The notes beneath the pieces were generated by a model. The model had not been told where the DNA came from. It worked only from the letters and a program-made list of their open reading frames with translations, and searched no databases. From contig CABYPD010000003.1 of NCBI GenBank assembly GCA_902520835.1, positions 1 to 64,000 on the forward strand: 64,000 bases of DNA. Direction: 5' to 3'. The stretch is from an uncultured Bacteroidota bacterium (lineage in GTDB: Bacteria > Bacteroidota > Bacteroidia > Flavobacteriales > Flavobacteriaceae). The translations under genes were made by a program, and so were the position numbers. Below are positions 26,588-35,720 of the stretch, piece after piece (positions within the stretch are counted from its first letter, which is position 1; each line of letters opens with the position of its first letter).

Positions 26588-27495
26588 TGTATATGTTTTT
26601 GAGCCTTGTAAGATGATCTTACTAGAGGTCCACTTTCAACATGAATAAATCCTAGATCACGTGCAATTGTTTCATATTTTTTGAATATTTCTGGATTTAT
26701 AAAATTTTTAACTTGTAAATGTTTTTTTGATGGTTGAAGATATTGACCAATTGTCAATACATCAACATTGGCATTTCTTAGATCGTGAATGGTTTTTATA
26801 ACCTCATCTTCTTTTTCACCAAAACCAAGCATTAGACCTGATTTTGTTCTATTAACTCCTTTATCTTTCAAATATTTAAGAATATCCAAGCTTCTTGAGT
26901 ACCTAGCTTGAATTCTAACCTCTCTAGTTAATCTTTCAACTGTTTCAATGTTGTGTGAAATAACTTCAGGCTTAACTGCAATAATTCTATCTAAATGTTT
27001 TTCAATTCCCTGAAAATCTGGAATTAAAGTTTCTAAAGTAATTCCAGGATTAAGTCTTCTGATACTTTTTATTGTTTCAGCCCAAATAATTGACCCCATA
27101 TCTGTTAAATCATCTCTATCAACAGATGTAATAACAGCATGTCTAATTTTCATAATTTGAATGGACTTTGCAACTTTTTCTGGTTCTTCCCAATCAACAG
27201 AATCTGGTCTTCCAGTTTTGACTCCACAAAACCCACATGATCTGGTACAAATATTTCCCAATATCATGAAAGTTGCAGTACCTTCTCCCCAACATTCACC
27301 CATATTAGGACAACTACCAGAAGAACAAATTGTATTTAATTTATATTTATCTACAAGTGATCTTAGATTTGAGTATTTTTTTCCTACTGGTAACTTAACT
27401 CTAATCCAATTTGGCTTTTTTTTGAAGGATTGAATTGAATTTAAGCTTTCAGTTTTCTTTGAAGATTTTACGCTTTTTAAGAGTTGAGTTTCCAA
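26584..27495 (-). CDS. lipA: Lipoyl synthase
   Basis: The 303-residue radical-SAM enzyme inserts two sulfurs into octanoyl groups of 2-oxoacid dehydrogenases and GcvH. The auxiliary cluster cysteines are C57, C62 and C68 (CSSGSCPNMGEC), and the radical-SAM CxxxCxxC is C83, C87, C90 (CTRSCGFC). The C-terminal RSSY motif for the sacrificial cluster is present (VRSSYKAQ). It starts at TTG; a TAnnTTTG box (27513-27520) lies 17 bp upstream, so no earlier start is likely. Confidence 0.95.
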   Translation of the reverse strand: METQLLKSVKSSKKTESLNSIQSFKKKPNWIRVKLPVGKKYSNLRSLVDKYKLNTICSSGSCPNMGECWGEGTATFMILGNICTRSCGFCGVKTGRPDSVDWEEPEKVAKSIQIMKIRHAVITSVDRDDLTDMGSIIWAETIKSIRRLNPGITLETLIPDFQGIEKHLDRIIAVKPEVISHNIETVERLTREVRIQARYSRSLDILKYLKDKGVNRTKSGLMLGFGEKEDEVIKTIHDLRNANVDVLTIGQYLQPSKKHLQVKNFINPEIFKKYETIARDLGFIHVESGPLVRSSYKAQKHIH

Positions 27496-27512
27496 TTCAA
27501 AATTAATAACAA

Positions 27513-27520
27513 CAAATATA
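27513..27520 (-). promoter_or_regulatory. Predicted -7 box of lipA
   Basis: TATATTTG on the minus strand fits TAnnTTTG and lies 17 bp before the TTG start. Confidence 0.5.
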
Positions 27521-27536
27521 CCATTATATAATTATA

Positions 27537-28748
27537 TTATATTAATGTTATATACCAAATAGAAAAAAATAATAAAAATATAATTCCAGAGATGGAATAT
27601 ATTTTCATCCATTTTGATAGCCTATATTTTTTTGGCATTAAATCACTTGATACGAGTATGTAGTTTATGATTGCATATAGAGGTGCTGTAATAAAAGATA
27701 ATACAGTTGCAATTTTCACAAGACCACCCATTTCGGACATAAAAAAAATAAAAATTAAAATTGTTCCTATTGATAAAATGGCTAACCAACTGTAATAATC
27801 ATTTAATCTATTAAATTTTAGTAGATTAAGTGTTTTACTCATTGCTCGTGGTGAAGCATCCAAGCAAGTAATGGTTGTACTAAACATAGTAGTAAAAGCA
27901 GCAATTGCAATAAATACCATCATATTTTCACCAAGGTTTGAAGTATATAAATTTATGAGCTGTGAAGCAAAAACACCACCAGAGTCTGAAAACTTTTCTC
28001 CTGATTGGTACATAACATAAGCTCCTAATCCAACAAAACATAAACCTAAAAAAACAGTAGTTAAATAACCTACATTAAAATCAAATTTTACTGTACTAAA
28101 TTCAATTTTTTTATAAATTTTCATTTTTTCTCTAGTCCAAATGGATTGCCATATGGATATGTCTAAAGGTGCTGGCATCCAACCCATAAATGCAGCTAAA
28201 AAAATAACACCTTCAATATTATCAGGGATAATTTGTCTAAAGTTTAAAATCAAATTACTATTAAAAGATGCGGATAATAGTGCAATTACTGTTGATATTC
28301 CTAGGATTAAAATAATAAACTTCATTAAATTATCTAGGAGCTTGTATTTACCAATTATTAACAGTAGAACAGAAAAAATAACTATAATTATTGCCCAATA
28401 AGTAATATTTTCAGTAATTCCAAATAATTCCATTGCAAGTCCAGCAGTAACAATTGTTACTGCTGCTTGAATTGTAAAGATTGTAACAAGCGAGAGAATA
28501 AGATAAATAATTAATACACTTTTATTTATTTTTAAATAACCATCTAATAGTGTTTCTCTAGTAGCATGTGTGTATTTAGTACCAAAAAAGAAAAAAGGAT
28601 ATTTAAAAAAATTACATAGAATTAGTGCCCATAATAGACCAAAACCAAATTCAGCGCCAGATTTGGTTGATTGTACTAAATGTGATACACCGATTGCAGC
28701 ACCTGCAAAAAGTAAACCTGGTCCTAATTTTTTTATAAAAGATATCAT
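27537..28748 (-). CDS. Nramp-related membrane transporter
   Basis: The 403-residue protein has about 11 membrane segments and the Nramp/SLC11 start GPGLLFAGAAIG. However, the metal-binding DPGN of helix 1 is absent (GVSHLVQS in its place), and the helix-6 MPH motif reads MPAPLDISIW. It therefore belongs to the Nramp-like group that is common in Flavobacteriia but probably not a classical Mn/Fe importer; the substrate is unknown. Its start overlaps the stop of the ECF sigma gene by 4 bp, implying coupled translation and a shared transcript with murB and the NqrM-like gene. Confidence 0.8.
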   Translation of the reverse strand: MISFIKKLGPGLLFAGAAIGVSHLVQSTKSGAEFGFGLLWALILCNFFKYPFFFFGTKYTHATRETLLDGYLKINKSVLIIYLILSLVTIFTIQAAVTIVTAGLAMELFGITENITYWAIIIVIFSVLLLIIGKYKLLDNLMKFIILILGISTVIALLSASFNSNLILNFRQIIPDNIEGVIFLAAFMGWMPAPLDISIWQSIWTREKMKIYKKIEFSTVKFDFNVGYLTTVFLGLCFVGLGAYVMYQSGEKFSDSGGVFASQLINLYTSNLGENMMVFIAIAAFTTMFSTTITCLDASPRAMSKTLNLLKFNRLNDYYSWLAILSIGTILIFIFFMSEMGGLVKIATVLSFITAPLYAIINYILVSSDLMPKKYRLSKWMKIYSISGIIFLLFFSIWYITLI

Positions 28749-29248
28749 TCAAGATCCAGTATTTGATTCAAAATTCTTTTTGCTCTGTAAATCTTGATTT
28801 TAATTGTATTGACAGGTTGATTTAACTTTTCAGATATTTGATTAATCGATAAATCTTCAATATACTTTAATTTTATTATCTCCTTATACATTGGCTTTAA
28901 TTCATCAATTTTTGCATTTACATAATTATATCTCTCTTTATTTATTAATTCTTCTTCAGGATTAAAATTGTTTTTAAGACTTTCACTTTTTATGTTTTCT
29001 ATGTTTTCAAACCTAATTTTTTTTTTCTTTAGGTAGTCATTAAGTTGATTTTTGGCAATAGAAACAATCCATGTTTTAAATTTATACTGTTCATTAAAAA
29101 GATGAATTTTTTCAAATGCTTTTGAAAATGATTGGATTGTAATTTCTTCTGAAAGAAAATCATCTTTACTTTTTTTTAAAAGAAAATTATAAACGTAATC
29201 CCAATTACTACTTAACAAATTATCAAATGATAAATCATTCTTTTTCAA
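28745..29248 (-). CDS. ECF-type RNA polymerase sigma factor
   Basis: The 167-residue group IV sigma factor has region 2 at about 10-75 (DYVYNFLLKKSKDDFLSEEITIQSFSKAF, with KFKTWIVSIAKNQLNDYLKKKK) and region 4 at about 105-160 (ELKPMYKEIIKLKYIEDLSINQISEKLNQPVNTIKIKIYRAK). No anti-sigma factor is adjacent. It lies between a small NqrM-like membrane protein gene (2 bp upstream) and the Nramp-like transporter gene (4 bp overlap). Confidence 0.92.
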   Translation of the reverse strand: MKKNDLSFDNLLSSNWDYVYNFLLKKSKDDFLSEEITIQSFSKAFEKIHLFNEQYKFKTWIVSIAKNQLNDYLKKKKIRFENIENIKSESLKNNFNPEEELINKERYNYVNAKIDELKPMYKEIIKLKYIEDLSINQISEKLNQPVNTIKIKIYRAKRILNQILDLE

Positions 29249-29250
29249 AA

Positions 29251-29460
29251 TTAATTTAAATTAACATGTGATTTTTTACATTCAGTTTCTTCTGGAAGTT
29301 TTCCACAAATACCACACGGCTTATCATCATTATCATTTAAAAATGGATTGTTACTTGCACAAGTACCAGAAAATTTTCCATTTTTTTTTAAAATAATCTT
29401 TATTGATATACCTAAAAAAGCTAAACCAAGTAATATGATAGTAATTATATATATTTCCAT
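29251..29460 (-). CDS. Small membrane-anchored cysteine protein, NqrM-like
   Basis: The 69-residue protein has one N-terminal membrane helix (IYIITIILLGLAFLGISIKIIL) and a short soluble tail with cysteines at GTCASNNP and CGICGKLPEETEC. The layout (one helix, a GTC segment, then a Cys cluster) resembles NqrM/DUF539, the factor that delivers iron to the Na+-translocating NADH:quinone reductase. That is an inference from layout, since no nqr genes lie in this window. It overlaps murB by one base and precedes the sigma factor gene. Confidence 0.7.
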   Translation of the reverse strand: MEIYIITIILLGLAFLGISIKIILKKNGKFSGTCASNNPFLNDNDDKPCGICGKLPEETECKKSHVNLN

Positions 29461-30464
29461 TAGAATATATTAACTTCCTCTTCTAACAATATATCAAATT
29501 TTTTTAAAACACTTTGTTTAATATTTTGAGAGAATGTGTATATGTCAATTCCTTTGGCATTTCCTAAATTTACAATTACTAATGATTGATTAGAATGTAC
29601 ACCCACATTGTTGTATCTTATTTTTTTATAACCACAAGCTTCAATTAACCAAGCAGCTGGAATTTTTACATTACATTCATCAATATAATAACTAGGAATA
29701 TGTTCAAAATTTAATTTTAATTTTTCAAATTTTTTTTTATTAATTATTGGATTTTTAAAAAAACTTCCAGCGTTTCCAATTACTTTATAATTTGGTAGTT
29801 TAAAGTCTCTAATTTCTTTAATGATATTAGCTAAATCAATTATTGAAGGATTTATGATGTTACGATTTTTCAATAGTGATTTCACTGATTCATATTCTGA
29901 AAAAATTAAATGATTATTTTTACTTAACACAAAATTTACTTTAGTTATTGCGAATAAATTTTTTAATTTGTCCTTAAAAATTGAAGTCCTGTAATTGAAA
30001 TTACATTCAGAATTAGTAAATGTTTTTTTCTTTAAGTTTTTTATAAAAATACCCTCACAGCTAACTATTGTGTCTTTAACTTCCTTGCCATATGCACCGA
30101 TGTTTTGAATTGGAGCACTTCCAACATTACCAGGAATTGAAATTAAATTTTCAACTCCACCAAAATTATTATCCAAACACCACAAAACAAAATGATCCCA
30201 ATTAACACCTGCACCAACGGATACATAGACCTCGTTTTCATTTTCTTTGTAAATTTCAATACCTTTTATTTGTATTTTAAAAACCGGTCTTTCTATAAAC
30301 GAACTCTTAAAAAGCATGTTAGTGCCTCCACCAAGAATAATAATATCTTTTTTTCTAATATTAGGATCAATAGCAGAAAAATCTTCAATAGAATTAATAT
30401 AAAATAAATTTGAAGCGTAGGATTCAACTCCGAAAGAATTAAGATCTTTTAGTGAGTATTTCAA
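29460..30464 (-). CDS. murB: UDP-N-acetylmuramate dehydrogenase
   Basis: The 334-residue FAD enzyme makes UDP-MurNAc by reducing enolpyruvyl-UDP-GlcNAc. FAD-binding motifs are GGGTNMLF at about 46 and PGNVGSAPIQNIGAYG at about 111. YRTSIFKD lies at about 160, GSFFKNP at about 235 (catalytic Ser in GSFF) and the C-terminal HSNQSLVIVN at about 293. This is the type I MurB arrangement. The gene is separated from the DUF1573 gene upstream by 9 bp. Confidence 0.95.
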   Translation of the reverse strand: MKYSLKDLNSFGVESYASNLFYINSIEDFSAIDPNIRKKDIIILGGGTNMLFKSSFIERPVFKIQIKGIEIYKENENEVYVSVGAGVNWDHFVLWCLDNNFGGVENLISIPGNVGSAPIQNIGAYGKEVKDTIVSCEGIFIKNLKKKTFTNSECNFNYRTSIFKDKLKNLFAITKVNFVLSKNNHLIFSEYESVKSLLKNRNIINPSIIDLANIIKEIRDFKLPNYKVIGNAGSFFKNPIINKKKFEKLKLNFEHIPSYYIDECNVKIPAAWLIEACGYKKIRYNNVGVHSNQSLVIVNLGNAKGIDIYTFSQNIKQSVLKKFDILLEEEVNIF

Positions 30465-30473
30465 ATTATATTA

Positions 30474-30878
30474 TTATAATTTTTCTTCTTCTTCTTCTTC
30501 TTCTTCTTCTAAAACTTCACCTTTAATCCTTAACACAATATTTGAATTGATTGCGTTTGAGTTAATTGTTACTGCCTTAATAAAAACTCCAACTCTTTTT
30601 GTATCATATTCAACTTCAATTTCACCAGATTGACCTGGTTCTATAGGCTTTTCAGGTCTTTTTGGCACAGTGCATCCACAAGATGAGGAAATTCTGTTAA
30701 AAATTAATGGTGCTTCACCAACATTAGTAAATTTAAATATTCTTTTGCCATCAGAATTATACTCAACTGCACCATAATCAATAATTTTTTGATCAAATTT
30801 TATTTCAGCTTTTTTTTCTTGGCAGAATGAAAAACTATATATTAAAAAAGTTATAATTGATAAAATTTTTAATTGCAT
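30474..30878 (-). CDS. DUF1573 domain secreted protein with poly-Glu tail
   Basis: The 134-residue protein has a signal peptide (LKILSIITFLIYSFSFC, possibly a lipobox-like SFC at about 18). A DUF1573 ASH-like immunoglobulin fold follows, with GEAPLIFNRISSSCGCTVPKRP at about 50-72 and GEIEVEYDTKRVG. It ends in a run of about nine Glu residues plus KL, encoded by a (GAA)n tract. DUF1573 proteins are exported in Bacteroidota; their function is unknown. It is the first gene of the run leading into murB. Confidence 0.85.
   Translation of the reverse strand: MQLKILSIITFLIYSFSFCQEKKAEIKFDQKIIDYGAVEYNSDGKRIFKFTNVGEAPLIFNRISSSCGCTVPKRPEKPIEPGQSGEIEVEYDTKRVGVFIKAVTINSNAINSNIVLRIKGEVLEEEEEEEEEKL
30483..30509 (-). 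repeat. (TTC/GAA)9 microsatellite
   Basis: Nine perfect TTC units on the plus strand encode the poly-Glu tail of the DUF1573 protein. Slippage would change the Glu count in steps of one without breaking the frame. Confidence 0.9.
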
Positions 30879-30962
30879 AACTACTTAATAAGTAATAAAA
30901 TTAATTATTTAAAATTCTTACACAAAAAAATAGGTTCTCTTTTAAATATCTATTGAGTTACT

Positions 30963-30970
30963 TACTTTTG
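30963..30970 (+). promoter_or_regulatory. Predicted -7 box of valS
   Basis: TACTTTTG matches TAnnTTTG and lies 13 bp before the valS ATG, so the 5' untranslated region would be only a few bases. Confidence 0.4.
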
Positions 30971-30983
30971 CCTATATACATCG

Positions 30984-33593
30984 ATGAGTACTGAAAAAAC
31001 TTACAAGTCTAGAGAAGTTGAGCTAAAGTGGCTCAAAAAATGGAAGAATAGTAGTAGTTACTCTTCAAATCCAAATAATAAAACCCCCTATACAATAGTA
31101 ATCCCTCCTCCTAATGTAACTGGCATTTTACATATGGGTCACATGTTAAATAATACAATTCAAGATATATTAATTCGAAAAGCTAGATTAGATGGATTGA
31201 ATGCTTGTTGGGTTCCGGGCACTGATCATGCTTCGATAGCAACTGAAGCAAAAGTTGTTAAAAAGTTAAAAGAAAAAAATATAAATAAACATGAAATTTC
31301 AAGATCAGAATTTATTGACCATGCATGGGATTGGACTAATAAACATGGTGGAATCATATTAGACCAGTTAAAAAGAATTGGATGTTCATGTGATTGGGAT
31401 AGAACTAAATTCACACTTGATGATGATTTATCAGAATCTGTAATTGACATGTTCATTAAGTTATTTAATGATGGATACATATATAGAGACAAAAAAATAG
31501 TTAATTGGGACCCTGAAGCTCTTACAACTCTTTCCAATGAAGAAGTTATATATATTGAAAAAGAATCAAAATTATATTTTTTAAAATATAAAATTGAAAA
31601 TTCTGAAGAACACATCATTGTAGCAACCACTAGACCTGAAACTATTTTCGGTGATACTGCTGTTGCGATTAATCCAAAAGATAAAAGATATCGAAAATTA
31701 AAAGGTAAAAATCTAATTGTTCCCATTGTTAACAGAATAATACCTGTAGTTTTTGATGAATTTGTTGAAAAAGATTTTGGAACTGGATGTCTTAAAGTTA
31801 CACCTGCACACAGTGAGATGGACTTTGCAATTGGATTAAAGCACAAACTAGATATTATTGATATTTTTAATGATGATGCCACATTGAATAAAAACGGACT
31901 TCACTATGATGGACTAGATAGGTTTGTAGTTAGAAAAAAAATTCTTAAAGAATTAGAAAGTAATAATGACTTAATAGAAACAAAAAAATATAAAAACAAA
32001 GTTTCAATTTCTGAAAGAACTTCATGCATTGTTGAACCAAAATTATCAACTCAATGGTTTTTAAAAATGAAATCTTTGTCCAAACCAGCACTTGATGCTG
32101 TGATTAATGATGATATTAAATTTTATCCAAAAAAATATGTAAATACATACAAACATTGGATGGAAAATGTAAGAGATTGGAATATTTCAAGGCAATTGTA
32201 TTGGGGCCATAGAATCCCTGTATTTTACTCCGATGAAAATAAATCAAAATTTGTTGTTGCAAAATCAAAAAATGAAGCTGTTACGAAGTTTAATGAAATG
32301 GGAGTAAATACAGAAAACACAAAAATTTTTCAAGAAAATGATGTGCTTGACACATGGTTTTCATCATGGTTATGGCCCATAAGTGTTTTTGATGGTGTAA
32401 GAAATCCAAATAACGATGATATTTCCTATTATTACCCAACATCAACTATTGTTACTGGTCCTGACATAATATTTTTCTGGATTGCTAGGATGGTTGTAAG
32501 TGGTTTATATTTAAGAAATAAGAAGCCCTTTGAAAATGTTTATTTTACAGGAATTGTAAGAGATAATAAAGGAAATAAAATGTCAAAGCAACTTGGTAAT
32601 TCACCAGACCCTATAGAATTAATTGAGAAATATGGTGCTGATAGTGTTAGAATAGGATTGCTGTTTTCTGCTCCTGCCGGAAATGATTTACTGTTTGACG
32701 AATCATTGTGTGTTCAAGGAAGAAATTTCACAAACAAAATATGGAACGCTTTCAGATTATTCGAAAGTTTTAAAGTATCTGACAAATTAAAACAAAATGA
32801 CAGAACTCTTGAGGCAATAAAATGGTTTGAATCAAAGTTTAATTTAAAATTAAATGAAATTAATTATTGTTTTAAAAATTTTAAAATTTCAGAATCATTA
32901 ATGATAATTTATAAGTTAATATGGGATGACTTTTGTTCTGTTTTTCTTGAAATAATAAAACCCAAGTATGGTGAAGCTCTATCTAAAGAATCATCGATTG
33001 TAATAAAATCTTATTTTAATAAGATTTTAGTTTTAATTCATCCTTTCATGCCATTTTTGAGTGAAGAATTGTATGAAAAAATAAATAATCAAGATATAAT
33101 TTCAGAGAATTTAAAATGGCCGAAAAGGAATGATATTGACTCAGCTCTGTTACAGAATTTTGATGATCTAATTCAGGTTGTTTCTAAAGTTAGAAATTTT
33201 AAAAAACAGAACAATCTTGGTTTTAAAGATGAATTATCGGTTTTTCATCAGAATAAAAATATTAATGAAAGCCTTTCATCTGTCTTTGAAAAATTAACAA
33301 ATTGTCAGTTAATATATAAAGATGGTGAAACTAACGTAGCAAGTTCTATAGTTGTTGGAAAATTTAAATATAATATTGATTTTAATAAAGAAACCTCTGA
33401 TGATGATATTATTGCACTTAATAAAGATTTAGAATATAATTTTGGATTCAAAAAAATATTAGAGAATAAACTATCAAACAAAAAGTTTGTTAATAATGCA
33501 CCAGAGAAAGTTATTCAAAATGAAAGGGATAAATTGAACGATGTTTTAAAGAAAATTGATATTATAAAAGAAACACTGGATAAAATATCCTAA
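30984..33593 (+). CDS. valS: Valyl-tRNA synthetase
   Basis: The 869-residue class I synthetase has HMGH (HIGH box) in PPPNVTGILHMGHML at about residue 50 and KMSKQ (KMSKS box) at about 532. The editing domain lies between (VATTRPETIFGDTAV at about 215), and the C-terminal coiled coil at about 800-869. It charges the tRNA-Val of the kind encoded at 14086. It overlaps psd by 4 bp tail to tail. Confidence 0.96.
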   Translation: MSTEKTYKSREVELKWLKKWKNSSSYSSNPNNKTPYTIVIPPPNVTGILHMGHMLNNTIQDILIRKARLDGLNACWVPGTDHASIATEAKVVKKLKEKNINKHEISRSEFIDHAWDWTNKHGGIILDQLKRIGCSCDWDRTKFTLDDDLSESVIDMFIKLFNDGYIYRDKKIVNWDPEALTTLSNEEVIYIEKESKLYFLKYKIENSEEHIIVATTRPETIFGDTAVAINPKDKRYRKLKGKNLIVPIVNRIIPVVFDEFVEKDFGTGCLKVTPAHSEMDFAIGLKHKLDIIDIFNDDATLNKNGLHYDGLDRFVVRKKILKELESNNDLIETKKYKNKVSISERTSCIVEPKLSTQWFLKMKSLSKPALDAVINDDIKFYPKKYVNTYKHWMENVRDWNISRQLYWGHRIPVFYSDENKSKFVVAKSKNEAVTKFNEMGVNTENTKIFQENDVLDTWFSSWLWPISVFDGVRNPNNDDISYYYPTSTIVTGPDIIFFWIARMVVSGLYLRNKKPFENVYFTGIVRDNKGNKMSKQLGNSPDPIELIEKYGADSVRIGLLFSAPAGNDLLFDESLCVQGRNFTNKIWNAFRLFESFKVSDKLKQNDRTLEAIKWFESKFNLKLNEINYCFKNFKISESLMIIYKLIWDDFCSVFLEIIKPKYGEALSKESSIVIKSYFNKILVLIHPFMPFLSEELYEKINNQDIISENLKWPKRNDIDSALLQNFDDLIQVVSKVRNFKKQNNLGFKDELSVFHQNKNINESLSSVFEKLTNCQLIYKDGETNVASSIVVGKFKYNIDFNKETSDDDIIALNKDLEYNFGFKKILENKLSNKKFVNNAPEKVIQNERDKLNDVLKKIDIIKETLDKIS

Positions 33594-34237
33594 GTTGCTA
33601 TAATACTCTCGCCTCCTTTTACTTTATCATTTAATTCCACTTTAATATTTGAATCCAATGGGAGAAAAAGATCAACACGAGAACCAAATTTTATAAACCC
33701 AGCATCTTCACCTTGTTTTATAATTTTGTCAACTTTTGCATAATTTACAATTCTCCTTGCAAGAGCTCCAGCAATTTGCCTGTATAGAATATTTCCAAAT
33801 TTTTTAGTATTTAGAACTACAGTTGTTCTCTCATTTTTTTCAGAAGATTTGGGATTCCATGCTACTAAGTATTTTCCTGGATGATATTTACTAAATATTA
33901 CTTTTCCACAAATAGGATATCTGGTAACATGTACGTTTAAAGGTGACATAAAAATTGAGACTTGTAATCTTTCATCTTTAAAAAATTCTTTTTCAAATAC
34001 TTTTTCAATAATTACAATTTTTCCATCTACTGGAGATAAAATATGATCGTTATTAATTATAGTATTTCTTTTTGGATTTCTAAAAAATTGAAGAATTAGA
34101 ACTAAAAGACTTAACATTAGTAATTGTAATACAGTTATAATTAAACTATCATCAAAAAAGTACTCTAATAAAATAATATCAATGATTGTAGCTGATAGAA
34201 AAAAGAGTATAATTTTATGTCCTTCTTTATGAAACAT
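33590..34237 (-). CDS. psd: Phosphatidylserine decarboxylase-like protein
   Basis: The 215-residue short PSD-B type enzyme turns phosphatidylserine into phosphatidylethanolamine in the inner membrane. One or two N-terminal membrane helices precede SPVDGKIV at about 66, FMSPLNVHVTRYP at about 90 and the self-cleavage site FGSRVD at about 187, where the Ser becomes the pyruvoyl group. It starts directly at the end of cdsA (no gap), consistent with one phospholipid operon. Confidence 0.9.
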   Translation of the reverse strand: MFHKEGHKIILFFLSATIIDIILLEYFFDDSLIITVLQLLMLSLLVLILQFFRNPKRNTIINNDHILSPVDGKIVIIEKVFEKEFFKDERLQVSIFMSPLNVHVTRYPICGKVIFSKYHPGKYLVAWNPKSSEKNERTTVVLNTKKFGNILYRQIAGALARRIVNYAKVDKIIKQGEDAGFIKFGSRVDLFLPLDSNIKVELNDKVKGGESIIAT

Positions 34238-35047
34238 TTAAAATTTTAGAATGTTTAAAAAATATAAAAGATAAATAAAAGGAGCGGTAAATATAAGGCT
34301 ATCCAATCTATCATATAAACCTCCATGACTTTTTAATAAATTTCCACTATCCTTCACTCCAGACTGTCTTTTAAATTTTGACTCAATTAAATCTCCTATT
34401 GAACCCAAAACTGAAATAAATACACCAATCACAATAATTTCGATTAAATTTTTATATTCAGTAATATATCCAAAAATCAATGAAATAATCATCGAGAAAA
34501 TTAAACTTGCAACTAAACCTTCTATTGTTTTTTTTGGTGAAATTGATTTCATTAATTTTCTTTTTCCAAATTTGATTCCAAAAAAATATCCAGCTGAATC
34601 TGACGTCCATACTATAATTAATAAAAATAAAATATATTTTGGCTCGTATGAATTATTTAAAATTGGTAATTGAAATAAAAAAAATAATGACAGAGTGATA
34701 TGAAATAGCAAAAGTAAAAGTGATGGTATTTTTTTAAATCTAAATGATTTATTTAAAATTAGATTGAAAAATAAATAAATATTAGTCAAAATTGAAATAC
34801 CTAACAGTATGAAGATAAAATTACTTATGTATTCACTTAAATATGTTAGAATAAAATAAATAAATATTCCAAGAATTGATTTTGCAATTGAAAGTTTACA
34901 TATTCTTGAAAATTCACGAATTATTAAAACAGTTATAATTATACCTAATAAACCAAATGAGGTTGAATTATAGAAAAGACAAATTAAAAAGATAGATGAA
35001 TAAATTAATGCAATTAAACTTCTATTTAGAAAATTTCTCTTGTTCAT
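34238..35047 (-). CDS. cdsA: Phosphatidate cytidylyltransferase
   Basis: The 269-residue polytopic protein makes CDP-diacylglycerol. SDSAGYFFGIKFGK at about 152, SPKKTIEG at about 170 and the signature GSIGDLIESKFKRQSGVKDSG at about 216-236 identify it. The usual PGHGG in the last motif reads KSHGG here, while DRLDS is kept. It overlaps the LUD gene by 4 bp and abuts psd, the next gene in phospholipid synthesis. Confidence 0.92.
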   Translation of the reverse strand: MNKRNFLNRSLIALIYSSIFLICLFYNSTSFGLLGIIITVLIIREFSRICKLSIAKSILGIFIYFILTYLSEYISNFIFILLGISILTNIYLFFNLILNKSFRFKKIPSLLLLLFHITLSLFFLFQLPILNNSYEPKYILFLLIIVWTSDSAGYFFGIKFGKRKLMKSISPKKTIEGLVASLIFSMIISLIFGYITEYKNLIEIIVIGVFISVLGSIGDLIESKFKRQSGVKDSGNLLKSHGGLYDRLDSLIFTAPFIYLLYFLNILKF

Positions 35048-35661
35048 AAATCTTCAAGAAGAATTAAATAAAGATTTTTTGAGCTAGTACCATAGGTAAG
35101 AAAATTTAATTTTTCATTTTCTTCACAATTAAAATTTTTAATCGAGGTAATGTTTGAAGGTAAGTTATTTGAATATTTGATTCTAATACCTTCAAGACCC
35201 TTACTAACTGTTTCAGAAAGTTGACTTGTTTTAGCTAAGACAATTATATTTCTTGGAATATCCTTAATTTTATATGATTTAATTTGATGGGTACTAACTA
35301 ATATACTTCCATCTTTCGCAACCAAAAATTCACAATTTGTTATTAATAGATTTGAATTAAGATTTGACTTGTTAGTAATAACTTTTACAGGATTCAAAAA
35401 ATCGTTTAAAATTTTTTCATCAAAACATAGTATGTTTTTTTTATTCCAATCATTTTCATCTAATATTTTATTGAAAAAATCGTTACATTCTTGTATGTCA
35501 GATGCATACAAAAATTTACCTCCATTTTCACTAAAATTTTTTGTGAATTTTTCTTCTATTAATTCATCTTTTTTTGGCAAATACTTATAATCATCATCAG
35601 CTTTTTTATTTTCGTTTTGGTTTTTATTCTTGCCAAGAAGAGATTTAATAAAATTTTTCAA
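35044..35661 (-). CDS. LUD-domain protein (LutC/YkgG-like)
   Basis: The 205-residue protein has a charged N-terminus followed by an LUD fold (LCFDEKILNDFL, ITNCEFLVAKDGSILVSTHQ at about 110-130, and GLEGIRIKYSN). Stand-alone flavobacterial members often sit between ftsH and cdsA, as here. LutC proteins belong to lactate-oxidation complexes, but no lutA or lutB lies nearby, so the role of this orphan is unknown. Confidence 0.8.
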   Translation of the reverse strand: MKNFIKSLLGKNKNQNENKKADDDYKYLPKKDELIEEKFTKNFSENGGKFLYASDIQECNDFFNKILDENDWNKKNILCFDEKILNDFLNPVKVITNKSNLNSNLLITNCEFLVAKDGSILVSTHQIKSYKIKDIPRNIIVLAKTSQLSETVSKGLEGIRIKYSNNLPSNITSIKNFNCEENEKLNFLTYGTSSKNLYLILLEDL

Positions 35662-35720
35662 CTAGTAAGTTTTGTATAAAGATAAATTATACAAAGCAAA
35701 AAGCAAGGGTGATTAAAATA

